Part shown: positions 1 to 12,771 of the stretch, piece by piece | How the letters are laid out: each line of letters opens with the position of its first letter | Position numbering within the stretch: the first letter of the stretch is position 1 | Assembly (NCBI GenBank): GCA_023078555.1 | Contig: CM041196.1 | Location: forward strand, 3,472,001-3,536,000 | Reading direction: 5' to 3' | Source: Ulva prolifera | Taxonomy: Eukaryota; Chlorophyta; Ulvophyceae; Ulvales; Ulvaceae | Length of the DNA stretch: 64,000 nucleotides | Translations under genes and position numbers: made by a program | Notes under the pieces: generated by a model | Told to the model about the DNA's origin: nothing | Database searches by the model: none | Seen by the model: only the letters and a program-made list of their open reading frames with translations

Positions 1-3000
1 GAAACACATGGCACTACAACCGCACGCGACCCGAGGGTGCTGTGGCAGGAGCCGGAGCGAGCGGTTGAGATGTACCAGGAGGCCCTGCAGCTGGGCGCGC
101 CCTCGAGCGCGCTGTTTGCGAAGCTCGCGCGCACCTACGCCGCGATGCACCACTACAAGCGCTCCCTCGCGGAGTACGCGAAGGCCGTGCGCCTGCAGCC
201 CGGCGACACCGCGCTGCGCCTCGAGAAGAGCGACATGTTCCTGCGCATGCGTGACACCGACCGCGCCGCCGCCGAGCTCGACGCCTGCGGCGCCCTCCTC
301 GCGGTGCGAGGCCTCCGCCCTCACACTTCATGACCATGTCGCTCGGGGCATATCCAGCAGGCTGCTCTGCTGCAGTTGCAGCGGAGTGTCTGCAGCTGCC
401 CCTGCTCACCTTGTCTCCACATGCTTAACAGGCGGTCCAGCTTTGTTGCAAGTGATCCGGTGGCGTGCAGGATATGGTCGAGGGGTCACCGGAGGAGCTG
501 TCGCTGCGGCAGGCCACCGAGGAACGGCGGGCACGCTCGGCTGACATCTGCGGCGACCCCGAAGGCCACCTTTCCCACCTCACTGCCTCCCTGGACGCAC
601 AAAAGGCGCTTGTGCTGGCGCTGCGTGGCGACTACGCAGATGTGCAGCTGGAGGCGCAGCGGTGCGCCGCGGCGCTGGCGGCGCGGGTGGCTGCGCTCCA
701 TGAGGCCGCGGCACGGCTCGCAGACGCACGCGCTGTGCATGCTGCGGTGCTGCGCGTGTGCCCGGCGCTGCACCCGGCCGCGCTGGCCGTGGCGCGGCTG
801 GACCTGCGTCTGGGTGACGCTGGCGCATGCGAGCAGCGGGTGTGTGACTGAGCCTGCCATATCATCAGGCCTTGTAGTTGTTGTAGTGCTATGCCACAGC
901 CGCATCGCTGCTTTACACCTCACACACGCAGCCGGTCGGAGCTCCGGCCGGCAGCGTGGTTCGCCCGCTGACGTATGCCGTGATGCTCTGCACCTTGCGG
1001 AAGCGAGCGGCGGGGTTTGTGTGTCTGCAGTGCAGCGAGGTGCTGGCCGTGGCGGCGGAGGGCTCGGAGGAGCACCGCGAGGCGCAGCGGCTCGCGGCGC
1101 GAGCGCTGTTCATCGCCGGCGACATGAATACCGCCATAGCGCGCCTTGAGGAGCTGCTCGCCGCTGCTCCCGCTGTGTGGCGTGCCCGCGCTGAGCTCAT
1201 GGACTGCTACCGCCGCGCCGGCCGCCTTGATGATGGCGCTGCGCACATCGCAGCTGCCGCCTCTGGCGCCGGCGCCACGGGATCCGCCGCCCCTGGCTTC
1301 CACTATTGCCGGTATACTTCCAGCAGTATCGCGCCTGCACTGTCAGCATGTCTGCCCAGCCCATTGGCTGACTGCAATCGGCACGATGAGGACATACGTA
1401 CTGTTGTTGTATACTACCATGAGCAGCGTGAAGCGGTCCGGCTTCACGGCGCCATGGTGAGATAGACGGCGTGCGCTGTTGCGTCCATGTGCAGTCTGCC
1501 GAAACAGGAGCCTGCAAGATCAGCAGGCAGATAGATGGACAGGTATAGCGCCACAGCAGGATTTCCGTTCCCCTACCATGGCCATTGGCATTGTGAGCCG
1601 CCTCATCACGGATGCTCTCGCCCCCGTTAATCAATTGGTGCATCACCCATGAGGAGCGCAGTCCACAACCTTACCATGCCATGACGTCACTCGACTGATC
1701 TCCATGCGTTGCTCTGACTCGCGCTGTGCGCCGTCTCTGGCACTGCATGATCCACGTATGCTTGCACTGCATGCATGCAGGGCGCTACTAGCGAAGTACC
1801 GGCACGAGGACAACGCGGCGCTGCAGGCGGCCGCCCTCGCGCGCCGCGACCCGGCTGTCGCCCTCAACGCCACGCTGCTCATGGTGCAGACCTACCTGCA
1901 GCCGATGGTGGACGCGCTGTGGGCGGGCGAGGTGACGGACGCGGCCGACGTCATCTCCGTCGTGTCGACATGCGACCAGCTCCTCTACTCCCTCGATGCC
2001 GCGGAGCGCACCTCCACCCGCTGGCTGGTGCGTTCCGCTGCAGCAACTTCAGAGCTCGTTTGTGTGACCTGCACGCCCGCTGATGGTGCTTGCTGCTGCA
2101 ATGTGGGCAATGTACATAAACGCGAGGCCGAGAACAACGACCTGGCATACATCGCATCAGGATCTACAATTGACTCGAGATTCCACGTCTCTCCATAATT
2201 GCATTGATGGGCTGTACGTTCACTGGGAAAGAGCGCCTCTACGTGGCTGGCTAACATGCAGCAGTACCGCAATGAATCACAGATGCCCCGGTGCAGGGCC
2301 ATCGGGCCCGTCCGCGCAGAGCAGATCCGGGCTTCCAGTTGTACCTGTCGGCCCAGGGGTGTGCAAAATGCCCAGACGTCGAGTGCATACAAGTAGTGAA
2401 TGCTGGACATGCGGCATCGCAGGGCAGACTGGCCTGTAGGTTGTTGTGACCGTTTATCATGCATTGACATGCCAGACAAGAGCCTCCCTGACGTGTCGTA
2501 ATCTCCACTCGCATGTTAGTCAAAGTTAGACAGAGCACCCTGGCGTGCAGTGCTCGCTCTTCAAGCAAACAACCCTATGATGCACAACACATGGCAGTGT
2601 GTGGCATGCGTGCGGTGCTACGTGTCGTTGCAGCTGCATGGCTGTGTGTCGTGCAGGTGTTGTACCACAGCCTGAGCCTCGTCATCCCGGATGACGGCGC
2701 CACTGACGAGGCGCTGCAGGCGCTGCTGGACCTCGCGAAGCACCACCCCGACAGCGTGCCCCTCACTCTTGCCATCGCCACCGGCTACGTCAAGCTCGGC
2801 AACATCCCCCGCGCCCGCACCCAGCTCAAGCGCGCCCAGGTGCGCGCCCGGTCTCACGCTGCGCACGCTCCCGCCACACGCCGGCGCAAACACACCGCCC
2901 GTGCCGTGCATGCGTGCCGCAATGCCTGGATGTTCCAGGGTTCTGTACTGGCTACCGGTGATTGCACACGTCAAGGCTGCTGCATGCGAACGCGCTGAGC

Positions 3001-3654
3001 TCACTGACTGACGTGCATCTGCAATGCACGCAGCTGACATCCTCAGCTTTTTGTATGAGATCCACGATGTGCGTGCCTGCAGTGACTAGAACAGAAACCC
3101 AACTTGCAAAAATGCGTGCATTAGGATCCTCTGGAGGATCCAAGCATTGTGACCACAGTGGCTGACCATTGGAGTCACTGTGCCTGGAGTGCCGGAGTGT
3201 GCAGAAGTCGCCGTACAACCCGGATGATGGCGAGGCCTTCGAGGCAGCGTGGCTGCTGCTCGCAAACATCAACGTCGGCGCCGGCAAGCACGCCCTCGCG
3301 CGCGACTTCTGCGCGCTCGCGCTGCGCCACAACGCGTCCGCGGCGCGCGCCTGGGACCTCGACGGCACGTGCCTCGAGGCCCAGGGCGACGCTCAAGGCG
3401 CCGCGGCGGCGTACGGCCACGCCTGGCGCCTCATGCGCGGCGGAAACCCTGCCTTTGGATACCGCCTCGCGTGGAACCTGCTCAAGTCGGCGCAGTACGT
3501 GGAGGCACTGGACGTCGCGCTTGAGGTGCTCGCGAAGTTCCCAGACTACCCGCAGATCCAGGAGGATGTGGTGGAGGTGGGTATGAAGAAGCTGCGGGCG
3601 GGGTCAGAGCGGGAGGCGCGCCGCGCGCTCGGGCTGCTGCCGGCGCCCGCGTAG
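1..3654 (+). CDS. IFT139: IFT139 / TTC21B-like intraflagellar transport protein, C-terminal part (5' partial)
   Basis: This is the C-terminal part of the TPR protein IFT139 (TTC21B; FAP60 in Chlamydomonas), a subunit of the IFT-A complex that drives retrograde transport in cilia. I place six exons at about 1-303, 471-839, 1031-1311, 1781-2027, 2657-2839 and 3205-3654. Donors and acceptors agree in phase; for example exon 3 ends with 'cg' and exon 4 starts with 'g', giving Arg. The exons encode successive TPR helices. The last exon carries the family's C-terminal signature: NPAFGYRLAWNLLKSAQYVE, followed by a YPQI segment and a short tail. The junction of exons 5 and 6 (QLKRAQ, then KSPYNPDDGEAFEAAWLLLA) also follows TTC21B. 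Frame 1 is open from base 1, so the gene starts upstream of the window. Presence of IFT139 suggests the alga has a ciliated stage. Confidence 0.88.
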
Positions 3655-5181
3655 CACCGATCCCGCAGGGCCTTGAGATGGGGCACCAACGCAAGCGGAG
3701 CATGGGAGAATCTTTTCCGTCTTGGAGAGAAATGAAAGCTGTGACTCGAAAGAAACTTGGATCCAGGAGGCTGTGCTGTCGGACGAAGACGTTCGTTGCT
3801 CAGCGCGTGGGCTCTGGCTGCTTGGACTTGCCTGTATGTGCATGCATGCTACCGCAGGGAGTTGGAGGCTGAACATGCCTGACAGTCTGATCACTGCCAT
3901 GACCTTCCCATGCACCAGTCAAAGGGGACTTTGTGGTGGTTGCCAGGCGTTTACTACGGCTCTGGCCACAGGCAGCATACGAACAAATAGATTGGATCTC
4001 TCTCTTGACTGTATTGGCACCAGCCACGCACCTGAACGCGGTTTGCTTGCATGCGCTCGCGCAACAGCGTGGTAGCATGCTCAGGGGCCCGAGCATATTG
4101 ACGTATTCATGTACCCCCCCCCACCCCTCTTGGAACACAGGCAGAGGACTCAACCCTGTGACGCGGTGCAGCAGAGACTACTTTCAATCAATTGGATCAC
4201 GGGCCCACGTTTAGGTTGATAGATCTTTGTGGTTACCTGGATGTTGGTTGTGCTGGCGGAGTGCGATCAGGTTGCAATGGAGTTGTGGGGTGTGCCACCT
4301 AGCTAAGCAAGATGGAGTGCGAGACAGGGCGGAACACCTGGTCGAGGATTTCTGGATCTATGTGTAGACCGAACACCCGCTCGTCGCTTTGTTGCTGTTG
4401 CATGGCTGCGGACCTGCCTGGAGACTGCGGGTGTGAGCCAGTGCGCAGTGCACTGGCTGCGGATGCAGGAACGCCCTGAGAGGCTTTGAGAGCACAAAGC
4501 TGCGTCATAAGGCTACAGGAATGTGGTGAAAACTGCTGGACGTGTGTCTGGTGCGGTGCAACGGCTGCGTGTTTCTGACAGGAATTTAGTCAGGGCTGCA
4601 GGGACGGTTTGGAGAATTGCAGCTGTGTGGTGGAGTGGCAGGCTTGCACCAAATGCACAACAGCGTGCAGCCCCTAAATTACTGTCATCATCGCAGACTT
4701 ATATCGCGTCAGCGAAATAGGCGTATCTCGTCCTTGCTTCCGCCTGCTTAATGGCGTCCCATCATCTACACGGCACGAGTGCGCCACTGGTCAAACTTGA
4801 GTTATGAGGGTCAACAGCAGATTTGGTTTTGTCATCGCCATGATAACATACACAACGCAACACGGTCTTGAGATGTATCTATGCCAAATTTGGTCCCGTG
4901 ATTCGAGATGGAGAATCCTGGCGTGGGTGCCGTGCATGCGCGCATCGTGCACCCTGTCGAGGCGCTAGCCACGCATGCCAGACAGCGCACAAAGCGATTC
5001 AGCACGAATTGTCACAGTTGAGACTATTCTCAAATACTTTGTTTACACAGTTACAGCCGCAGCCTGACAATATAATTGGCACGTGGAGCCAGGCAATTTA
5101 CACTGCAACGAATCCAGTGCACCGCAAAGCTCTACACTGCCGAAGCTGTAGGCTCCCAAGCACACCTACCGTCGCATCAGT
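3655..5181. other. Intergenic, no supported gene
   Basis: This 1.5 kb between IFT139 and PRXQ holds no protein I can support. A 69-codon minus-strand frame (4299-4508) encodes a Gln-rich stretch and then a neutral tail. It has no recognisable domain and may be a stray exon or chance. The stretch just before 5182 should contain the PRXQ promoter and 5' UTR, but I see no clear TATA box. Confidence 0.5.
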
Positions 5182-6049
5182 ATGTTGTCTGTGGCAGCTC
5201 CCAAGTGCCGGGCTCTCTCGGGTCGTGTGCCTTCTGCAAAGGCCTCAGTCCGTGCCCGAGGATCTGTTTCCGCCCGGGTGCGTACATGCCCTGAGATGCA
5301 CACCAGGCGAGTGCCACAACCTTATATTTTTCATTTGACCTCGTTTCGTCAATCACGTGCGCCTGCAGGCAACTCTAGATGTTGGCAGCGACCTGGCGGA
5401 CTTCCCAAACTATTACAAGGTCAGCTGCCTGAGGTTTTACATTGCTATGTGCTTTTAGACAACACCGATCAAAGTTTAGCTGATAATTTATAACCTCTTG
5501 TTTGTAGGTCTTGAATAACCAGAACGGGGACGCTGTGACACTGTCCAGCTTCAAGGGGAAGAAGCCTGTTGTTCTGTTCTTCTACCCCAAGGCCGGGACT
5601 CCGGGATGCACAGCTGAAGCATGCGGATTCCGTGATAAGTATGGACAGTTCACATCCGCCGGAGCCGAGGTAAGCTGCGCTGAGATGTCCAGGCTTGATG
5701 CGATCATGATTAGCATGTCTTGAACGGGTCCTAGTAGCAATGCTGCTTTGTGAGTATCACTTCCAGCCGTCTTCATTCACGTCCTGCATGCCTGCAGGTT
5801 TTCGGTGTCTCTGGTGATAGCCCAGCAGAAAACAAGGCCTTCAAAGAGGCGCAGAATTTGCCATTTGACCTTCTGTCAGATGCCAATGACATCCTTCGGA
5901 AAGAGTTTGGCATTCCTGCTGCACTGTTTATTCTGCCAGGCCGGCAAACATACGTCATTGACAAGAGCGGAACATGTGTGATGAGCTTCAATGACATGAC
6001 GGACACTAACAAGCACATCTCGGAGGCCTTGAGAGCACTCGGCGCGTAG
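5182..6049 (+). CDS. PRXQ: Peroxiredoxin Q, chloroplast-type thiol peroxidase
   Basis: This is an atypical 2-Cys peroxiredoxin of the BCP/PrxQ class, which reduces peroxides using thioredoxin. I place four exons at 5182-5277, 5369-5419, 5508-5669 and 5798-6049, all joined in phase 0, giving 186 residues. The first 32 residues are rich in Ala, Ser and Arg with almost no acidic residues, as in a chloroplast transit peptide. The peroxidatic Cys is at about residue 83 and the resolving Cys at about 88 (GTPGCTAEACGFRD), the five-residue spacing typical of PrxQ. Further on are the PrxQ motifs GVSGDSP, LPFDLLSD and LPGRQTYVID. No catalytic residue is missing. The start was chosen because it gives the transit peptide and the exon phases agree. 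Plastid targeting is inferred; the enzyme class is clear. Confidence 0.92.
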
Positions 6050-7482
6050 TTTGGCAAGCATGCCGCGAAATTCTAGCAAGATGTTATAGAAGCCAGCCAA
6101 ATTTGTACAATCAAGCGTTAGTGTTTCATCAACAAGATAATCTGTGCTTGTCACAAACACTTCTTGTGGATCAGTCTGTCAGAATCTTGCAAGACAGGAG
6201 ATCCAGTGTGGGCCAGTCAAGCTGCTGAGGATGATGTGTAGCTTGCAACAGGAAAATAAATGCAGGAGCATTCACGCATATGGCAAGTTGATCCTCAGAA
6301 ATATTGAGAGTGCCTCCTTTGAACCGTCAAGCAAAAGCCCTGCATGCACACTGTGATGCTGCGGGTCCAGGTGTAGCGGGCTTCTCGTCTATGCGGTTGT
6401 GAAACAGTCAATTATCGCTGATATCTCAGGTTGGTAAAGAATCCGTAAACCGATATGGCAGCAGATGAACTGAACAGTGCACAATGTGTGATATGCAAGA
6501 GTGGCATGTACAAAATCAGGCTTCAATGTGATTTGCCATGTGCCACGTGCGTTCTTGCCGCAGCAGCCTGTTAGCTTGTCGTGGCATACTGAGGATACTG
6601 CAAACAGACAAAACCATTGGGACCGCAGCACACATGGGTCTGCTGCTGAAGGCACTCAAACTTGCTGGTGGTTGTTCTGTATGAGCACACAGCCAGTGTC
6701 AAGCCCCTCTACAGTGGTCACCTGAGCCTCAACCAGCATGATCGGTAGCTGCATCCTCAGCGTATCAGCTACACAGTAACGCACACATATACTGATTCTT
6801 TTTACATGTATAAGCTGAGCCATTTGGCGATGAATTTTGCCACGCACAAAGTGCAGTGTGCAACAGGGGGCTTCACTGCTGCAGCTGGTGCCGTACTGCA
6901 AGAAAGGGTCCACACCAGACACAGGTCACACCAGCCTTCCACAGGCAGATTCCTCTACACTCACTTGATACTGGCCAGTCATCACCTAATTTATACACAA
7001 CATAGATCATGCTCTTTATCGCAAGGCAGGGGCATGGACACAGGCCTGCCACAGGCTCAGACAGCACCATGGTGAACTACCCGAACCAGTGCCCATAGAA
7101 TCTGCAGCGGCGCATATATACTTCAGTACATGCTTGCAGCCTCTGCGTTTATGTACAGCACATGCGCAACCCCGGGCTTTGACTGCTCTTGCAACAGCAA
7201 GGCCTCCCTCAGGCGCCCCAGGCCGTCGCACCACAGATCATAATAACATCGCCTCAGCCCCCGAAACAGTTGCATGCACCCTTATTGAGCGCTCTGGATC
7301 TGGCTCTCTCTCTCCCTCTCTCATTTGAGGTCCCTCTCCGTAAAAAATGTGGGCATTTCGTAAAACGCAGACGGAAAATGAATACGATCATCCGCTCTTT
7401 CCAGAGCACCTTGTGTGTCTAGCCTCCACCTTAACTGCAGGGGCCTTCTTATTCTGCATCATATAGTCTCCAGCATGCCTCT
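6050..7482. other. Intergenic, no supported gene
   Basis: This is the 3' flank of PRXQ. Only short, overlapping frames of under 95 codons on both strands are present, with no domain signature. A CT-rich run lies around 7294-7324. I found no RNA gene or mobile element. Confidence 0.5.
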
Positions 7483-10400
7483 TTACATGTCCTCAACAGC
7501 AGCGCATGAAAATGCGAGATCCTCCGCAAGATCCAACTCATCCTGGCTGAACATCCTCAAGTAATTCTGCCGTGATGCACTCCCAATCAGCTGTGAGCGT
7601 GTGAGCCCTACTGCAGCCGTTGCAGCCTTCACACCGGCACCGGCGCCACCATTGATGAGCCCCGCCTGCCCTCGGACTCCTCCCACCTGGGAGACCCTCT
7701 CAGGCTCGCTCTGTGGGCGCAAACACCCCTGCACGCTCTCCCCTGCAGCAACAACCTGGGCTCCACTGCGGCCTTGGTGCTGCCCGCGGACACCGCTCGC
7801 CCCAACGTCTGGCACAGTGTGTGTGGCAGCCTCTGTGCCTGTGGCTAAATGGGCAGACACGGGGGCAGCAACGCGGTGTTTGGCTGCAACCGCGTGCGCA
7901 GGAGATTCGGGGGCGGCCACCAGAGCAGCACAGGCTTGCGCATATCGGCTGTACGAGTCAGCGGCCAGCCGACGCGGAGGCGCCGTGGTGTGGTCCGTCG
8001 CCGCCATGCGCTCCAGTGCAGCTGTAACCAACGAAATGGCGGCCGGGGACGCTTGTGGGGCTGGGGGAGCGCCGCATAGCTGCCGCATCACCATTGCATC
8101 ATGCATCAGCATGCAGCCTGGGCGCTCCGGCGTCGGGTCGAGAGATGGCGTGGGATCGGCCACTGACAGCATTTGCGGCGTGGCCATGCGAGGTGACTCC
8201 GGCCGTTTGCGGCGCTCACACTCGTTGCCCTGCAGCGTCTGTACCAGGACGTGGTAAGTGCATGGGCAATTCTAGCCAAGCAGCACCACATGGCCGTCCC
8301 AGGGGTCACAGCTTCAGCCAAACAACCCCCGCACGCATCACGCTGCTGCGCAATGTGGGCAGCAAAAGTTCTTTGAAGCAACTACAATCTCTGAAGACTT
8401 GCATACAGTTCATTTGTGCAACGGTTGTCCGTACCTGGCAGGGTTCCAACAGTGGTGGGCTCGCGGCGACACTGGGGCCTCCCGATGACGAGCCATCCCG
8501 GCCCGGGGAAAGGGCCATGCTGTGCTTCATGCTGCCGGTGTATGCCATGACGGTGAATTCAGAGTGCGCGTCCGATGACGCATGCAGTAGCATCTCATTG
8601 CAGCGCTCCTTCTGAGACGCCTCATCTGGGCACTCGCTGCTGCCTGTGCGCCGCAGGGCTGCAGTGTCTGCTGCGGCGGTGCCGGATGTCCACCGGCGTC
8701 GCCATGAGCAGGAGATATCTGTACAGCAATCAAGCGTCAAGCCGAGTCACCATACACATTTTGGCACACACAAATTGAGCATCGAGTGACTGCATGCATT
8801 GCTATATTGAGCGCCCTGGACAGTGAACACATATACAGCGTGCAGGCTGTCATATGAAACCATTGGCAAGCTCATCGCAAACGCCGGATCGCAGCAATGG
8901 GCATTTCCACCACGCTCAACAATAGTCAGACCATACCCAAGGTCATGGCAGCCGTACCTGCTGCATCAAGGTCCCCGCTTTGCAAAACGTCCGAGTCGCA
9001 TCGTGTTGCGCCGCGGTGAGGTACAGCCTCCCGAAGGTGCTCCCCACCGCTTGCCTTGGTCGTCCGGCACGCAGGGGCCCCAGCATTGAGCGCATCAAAT
9101 GGTAGTGCCTTGAAGTGCGGCGGCATTGATACTGTATACCCCTCCCAAGCCGCCTGCGAGCGCCCCGTAGCAGCAGCTGGGACGCATGGTTCGCTAGCAC
9201 AGCAAGGCACCTCCTGCGCGGCCTCGCCCTGCGGCGCCGCCGTCTGTGGCCCCTCGCAGCCCACAGCGCCACCGGAGCATGCAGGCGGGGCTTCGATCTG
9301 GGCAGATGGCCTGTTCGAACGCCAGCTCAGGGGGCGCTCATCCGCCTGGCTTGGGCTGTGTGTGGGAAAACGCGGTGCGGTAACAGCCGCCTTGCCGCTC
9401 TGCATCTGTGCCGCGCGGATCGCCTCTGCTGCCGCACTCCGTGCCTGTGCAATCGCATCTATGCTCCACGTGCTGGTAGCTGTGATCCACGGGCCCTGGC
9501 TTTTCTTTGCCCCCTTGACACGCTGCCGGCTTTGCTGCTCCGCAAGCCCACTGGGCTGACTTCCTGCGCCCTCAGCAGACGCAGTAGCAGCGACTTTGAC
9601 ATGTGACAGGGCCTTCGCAGCTGCCGCCCGCCACTCGGGCGGGCCTAGGCCTTGGTGGCTCTCACTCGTGGGTGCGCCGCAGTGAGCAGCATCGTCTGAC
9701 TCGGTGCCCCCAGCCGAAACTCCCTCTGGCTCGCGCCCCTGCTGCTCACTGCCCTCTGCATCTTGCAGGCTAAGGCTGTGTCTCACTGCAGCAGACAGCT
9801 GCTCAACTTCTCGGACAGAAGGCACCGGCACAGCGCCCCGCCGCCGCCATGCCGCCGATGACGCCGGCGGCCCCTCAGGCGCTGCGGCACCCTCCGCCCC
9901 TGCCGCAGGTGACACGGCCTTCTGTGTGCTCTGAGCCCAAGCCGCAAACGAAGCGCTGCTGCATCGGCCAGTAGCCACACTCTTGCAGCTGCCACACATG
10001 GCGTCCGCCAAGCTTCCGCCAGCCACAGCCTTCGGCTTTGGGGATCTCTCTGTGTCTATGCAATTTGCCCTCTCGCCACTGGCCTCCCCGTCTACGGCAA
10101 GCGGCATGCCTGCAGTGGCTGTGGGGTCTTGATCTGACTTGAAGTCCGCCCCCGTCTGCAGAGACCCCTCAGCCGGAGCCTTGCAGTCTGTGATATTGGC
10201 ACTCGCCTGCTTCTGCAGCTGACCTTGCAGCTTGCCCCCGGCCTTGACGCTGGCACTGGGCCACCTGTTCTCCGCAGGACCCTGATGCCTTGGCGTCTGC
10301 GCATCATCAGCGGCAGTGCGGTCATCGCACACTGAGAAAGGCCCTTCTTCACACATACGCATCCCACCCCCACGGACACGTTCCCCGCCGACGACTCCCA

Positions 10401-11223
10401 AAGGCGATGCAGCGAATGGGCTCGACCCCTCCCACCAGTGCACCACCTCCTCCGGATCTTGGTGCACTACCGCTGCCGTGCATTCAGCGCCGCGATTCAC
10501 TACTGCGCTCCTGATGCCCCGGGACCGCACATGCGGCGGCCCTGTAGGCCCATGGCCGGGGTCCGGGACGCCACTGTGGCGGTTCACAGGCACCCACCGC
10601 ATGCCTCCGGCTTTGGCCTCACGCCGCAGCTGCGGCCCGGCCTGCGGGATCAGGGTGCCCTCCTCCGACGTCCCCTCAGCCGGCATGTACCCCGCAGGCA
10701 GGATTGAGCGCCGCATGCCGCGCCGAACGGCCTCGCAGCCGGTGGTGACGCGCCGTGTGGATATGCTCCTGCCACCAGGGTGCCGGCCATGCGCGCACTG
10801 CATCAGCTGTGCGTCCACATGGTCAAGGCCCTGGGACTCGTCCCTGGGCCGCCCGGCGCTGCCGGAGCGCTTCGATGGCAGCCACGGCGCAACGGGCGCA
10901 CTCCATCCCGGTAGCGACATTGCCACTGCCGATGCATGGCGTGTGCAGTCGCTGTGGCGACTGGAGGACCTGACCCCATGACTCTCAGGGGAGAGCTGAG
11001 AGGAGACCGCCCTGGAGGCGAAGGCGCGCGAAGGGGAGCCGGAGTAGGGATACAGACGCTGGAGGTCAGAAAAGAGGAGGTCGCACTGGGGAGCAACTTC
11101 GCTCTCCTGGCTCGCACACACCAGCACCTGCAGACAGTTATTCATGCCTGACATGTGCACGTATGCATGGGCCGGTGCTAGCTCTCTGCGTTGCCCCAAA
11201 TCAAACCTCACCGTCTTAGCCAT
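7483..11223 (-). CDS. Orphan large low-complexity protein, three exons, 1,098 aa
   Basis: I do not recognise this protein. Three exons join cleanly on the minus strand: 11223-8958, 8718-8435 and 8229-7483. Exon 1 ends with one codon base (g) after which 'at' from exon 2 completes an Asp codon, and exon 2 ends in phase 0 where exon 3 begins. Donors are gtacgg, gtacgg and acceptors ctgtacag, gctgcag. The product is about 1,098 residues, rich in Ala, Ser, Gly, Pro, Glu and Gln, so probably mostly disordered. The N-terminal 60 residues (MAKTVRFDLGQRREL...) and the C-terminal 35 (...NYLRMFSQDELDLAEDLAFS...) look more ordered, and the C-terminal acidic helix could be a binding motif. No signal peptide or membrane segment is seen. 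The ATG at 11223 is the first in frame. Function is unknown. Confidence 0.72.
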
Positions 11224-11652
11224 ACAGATGTATCATGATGCTCGGAAGATAAAAGACTCACTTCAAAGCAGAGCATTGCTGCGTTTGACCTGTAGAAACT
11301 TTCCATCTTGCATGAGGCCGCACATACAATGCCATATGTACAAGGTTGGATAACAAAAGTCAAGGGGTTAGCAGATGCATGTCTTCCCTTGCTTTTTCAG
11401 TCAGGTGGTCGGCAGGATTTTCTGGATGTGCAGCAAAGCGATAGCGGCGGCGATTCATATAGGAAGGTCCCAGGTGTTTAAAATCCTGGTGTCACCACAC
11501 AGAGACACTGCCTGGTAGCAGCCAGGTTTGACAGATTTGGCGCCTCCAAGCAGCCCCAGCTATCAGCACACATCCCGAATCGACCATGGCAACATGCGTT
11601 GTCCACATATCAAGCATGCTTGACTGCAAGAGCATGCAGCCATGCATACGAG

Positions 11653-12771
11653 CTAGGGGCACACAACGAGTGGAAGTACATGCATTGCTCCAGGGTGGGA
11701 GATGCATGCCTGAGCAGGGCAGACATGGTGCGCAATCGCCGCAAGCTCCAGCTCCCGGGCGGCATCAGGAAAGATGGCATGCGCATGGCAGACCACCATC
11801 AACGCATCCTGTGCCACAGGTGGCGCCGCATCGTCTATGAGGTGTGCCAGGACGGCCACAGGTGTGCCGACCAGGATGTGCGGGGTGGTTCGGCCACGGG
11901 TGCTCAGCCCTGCGTAGCGATTCGCGGGCGGTGAGGCCTGAGCTGAGTCGACATTGTTGAAGGAGGGCGAGGCGGTGCTTCCGCATGCTTGGCTGCAGAG
12001 TCGGGCGCCCAGGTCGCAGAAGCGAGCATAGCCCTCAAGAGGGCGGTACAGCGCTCGGGCGAGATTCTCGGTCGGGGTGAGGATGATGACTTGAATTTTT
12101 GAGACAGCGACAGTGGCAAGGGTGAGGCTTGCTGCGCAGATGGAAGAGCGGAGGAAGTAAAGGGGCTCCGCCGCCTCGGGACAGATGACAAGGGCACTCT
12201 GGCGGGACAGCATCAGGGTTATGACAGATGCCTGTTCTCGTTGCACAGACCGCATGCCTACAATGCAGCGGATGTCAGAGTGGATTGATGACTTTATTGA
12301 TGGCAAATGGTAATTCAGATCTTCGTGATGACAGGTAAATGGAGCTTGCGACATTCATGGTCTTCGATATACCTGTCCTGCGTCAATCAGTGGACGGAGC
12401 TTCCAGATTTGGAGATTCACGACCACAAATGCAGCACATACTGTCGTTGGAAGCATTTCCACCTCTTTGTACCACCATTTAGAAGAACATGCACGTGTTC
12501 CAGCAGCTCGGAGTGACAATCGGACGGCATGAGCAATACACCGCAAACTTAGGTGGGGGCAGATCCCGAGTAGGAACGCACCTTCTTTAGACATGCCCAA
12601 AACAACAGGCTCAGGGACGCCAACATCTTCAAAATTCTGAAACACTCTTGGCCTGAGGAAGCCTCGATTTTGGCAGAACGGATTGTGCTGCCACCCGTGC
12701 ACCACTGGATTCAACCTGCAACCGTCCGGACACGATAAGAGCTGCACGTGCACATATGAAGTATGACGCAA
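11653..12771 (-). CDS. Degenerate DEAD-box helicase-like gene (domain 1 only; possible pseudogene)
   Basis: Two exons join in phase on the minus strand. One ends at 12582 with NFEDVGVPEPVVLGMSKEG, and the next starts at 12257 with MRSVQREQ. Together they match the Q-motif region of SF2 DEAD-box helicases: an upstream aromatic residue, then the conserved Gln in VQRE. The order of domain 1 continues: SALVICPEAAEPLYFL sits where motif I (A-x-T-G-x-G-K-T) belongs, then ILTPTENLARALY (motif Ia, PTxELA) and PHILVGTPVAVLAHL (motif Ib, TPGR). The motif I Lys is gone, and motif II (DEAD) is replaced by VVCHAHAIF. A stop follows at 11653, and I could not find domain 2 before the next gene. The 5' exon start is uncertain. 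It could be a decayed copy or a catalytically dead relative such as those in TDRD-type proteins. Confidence 0.55.
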
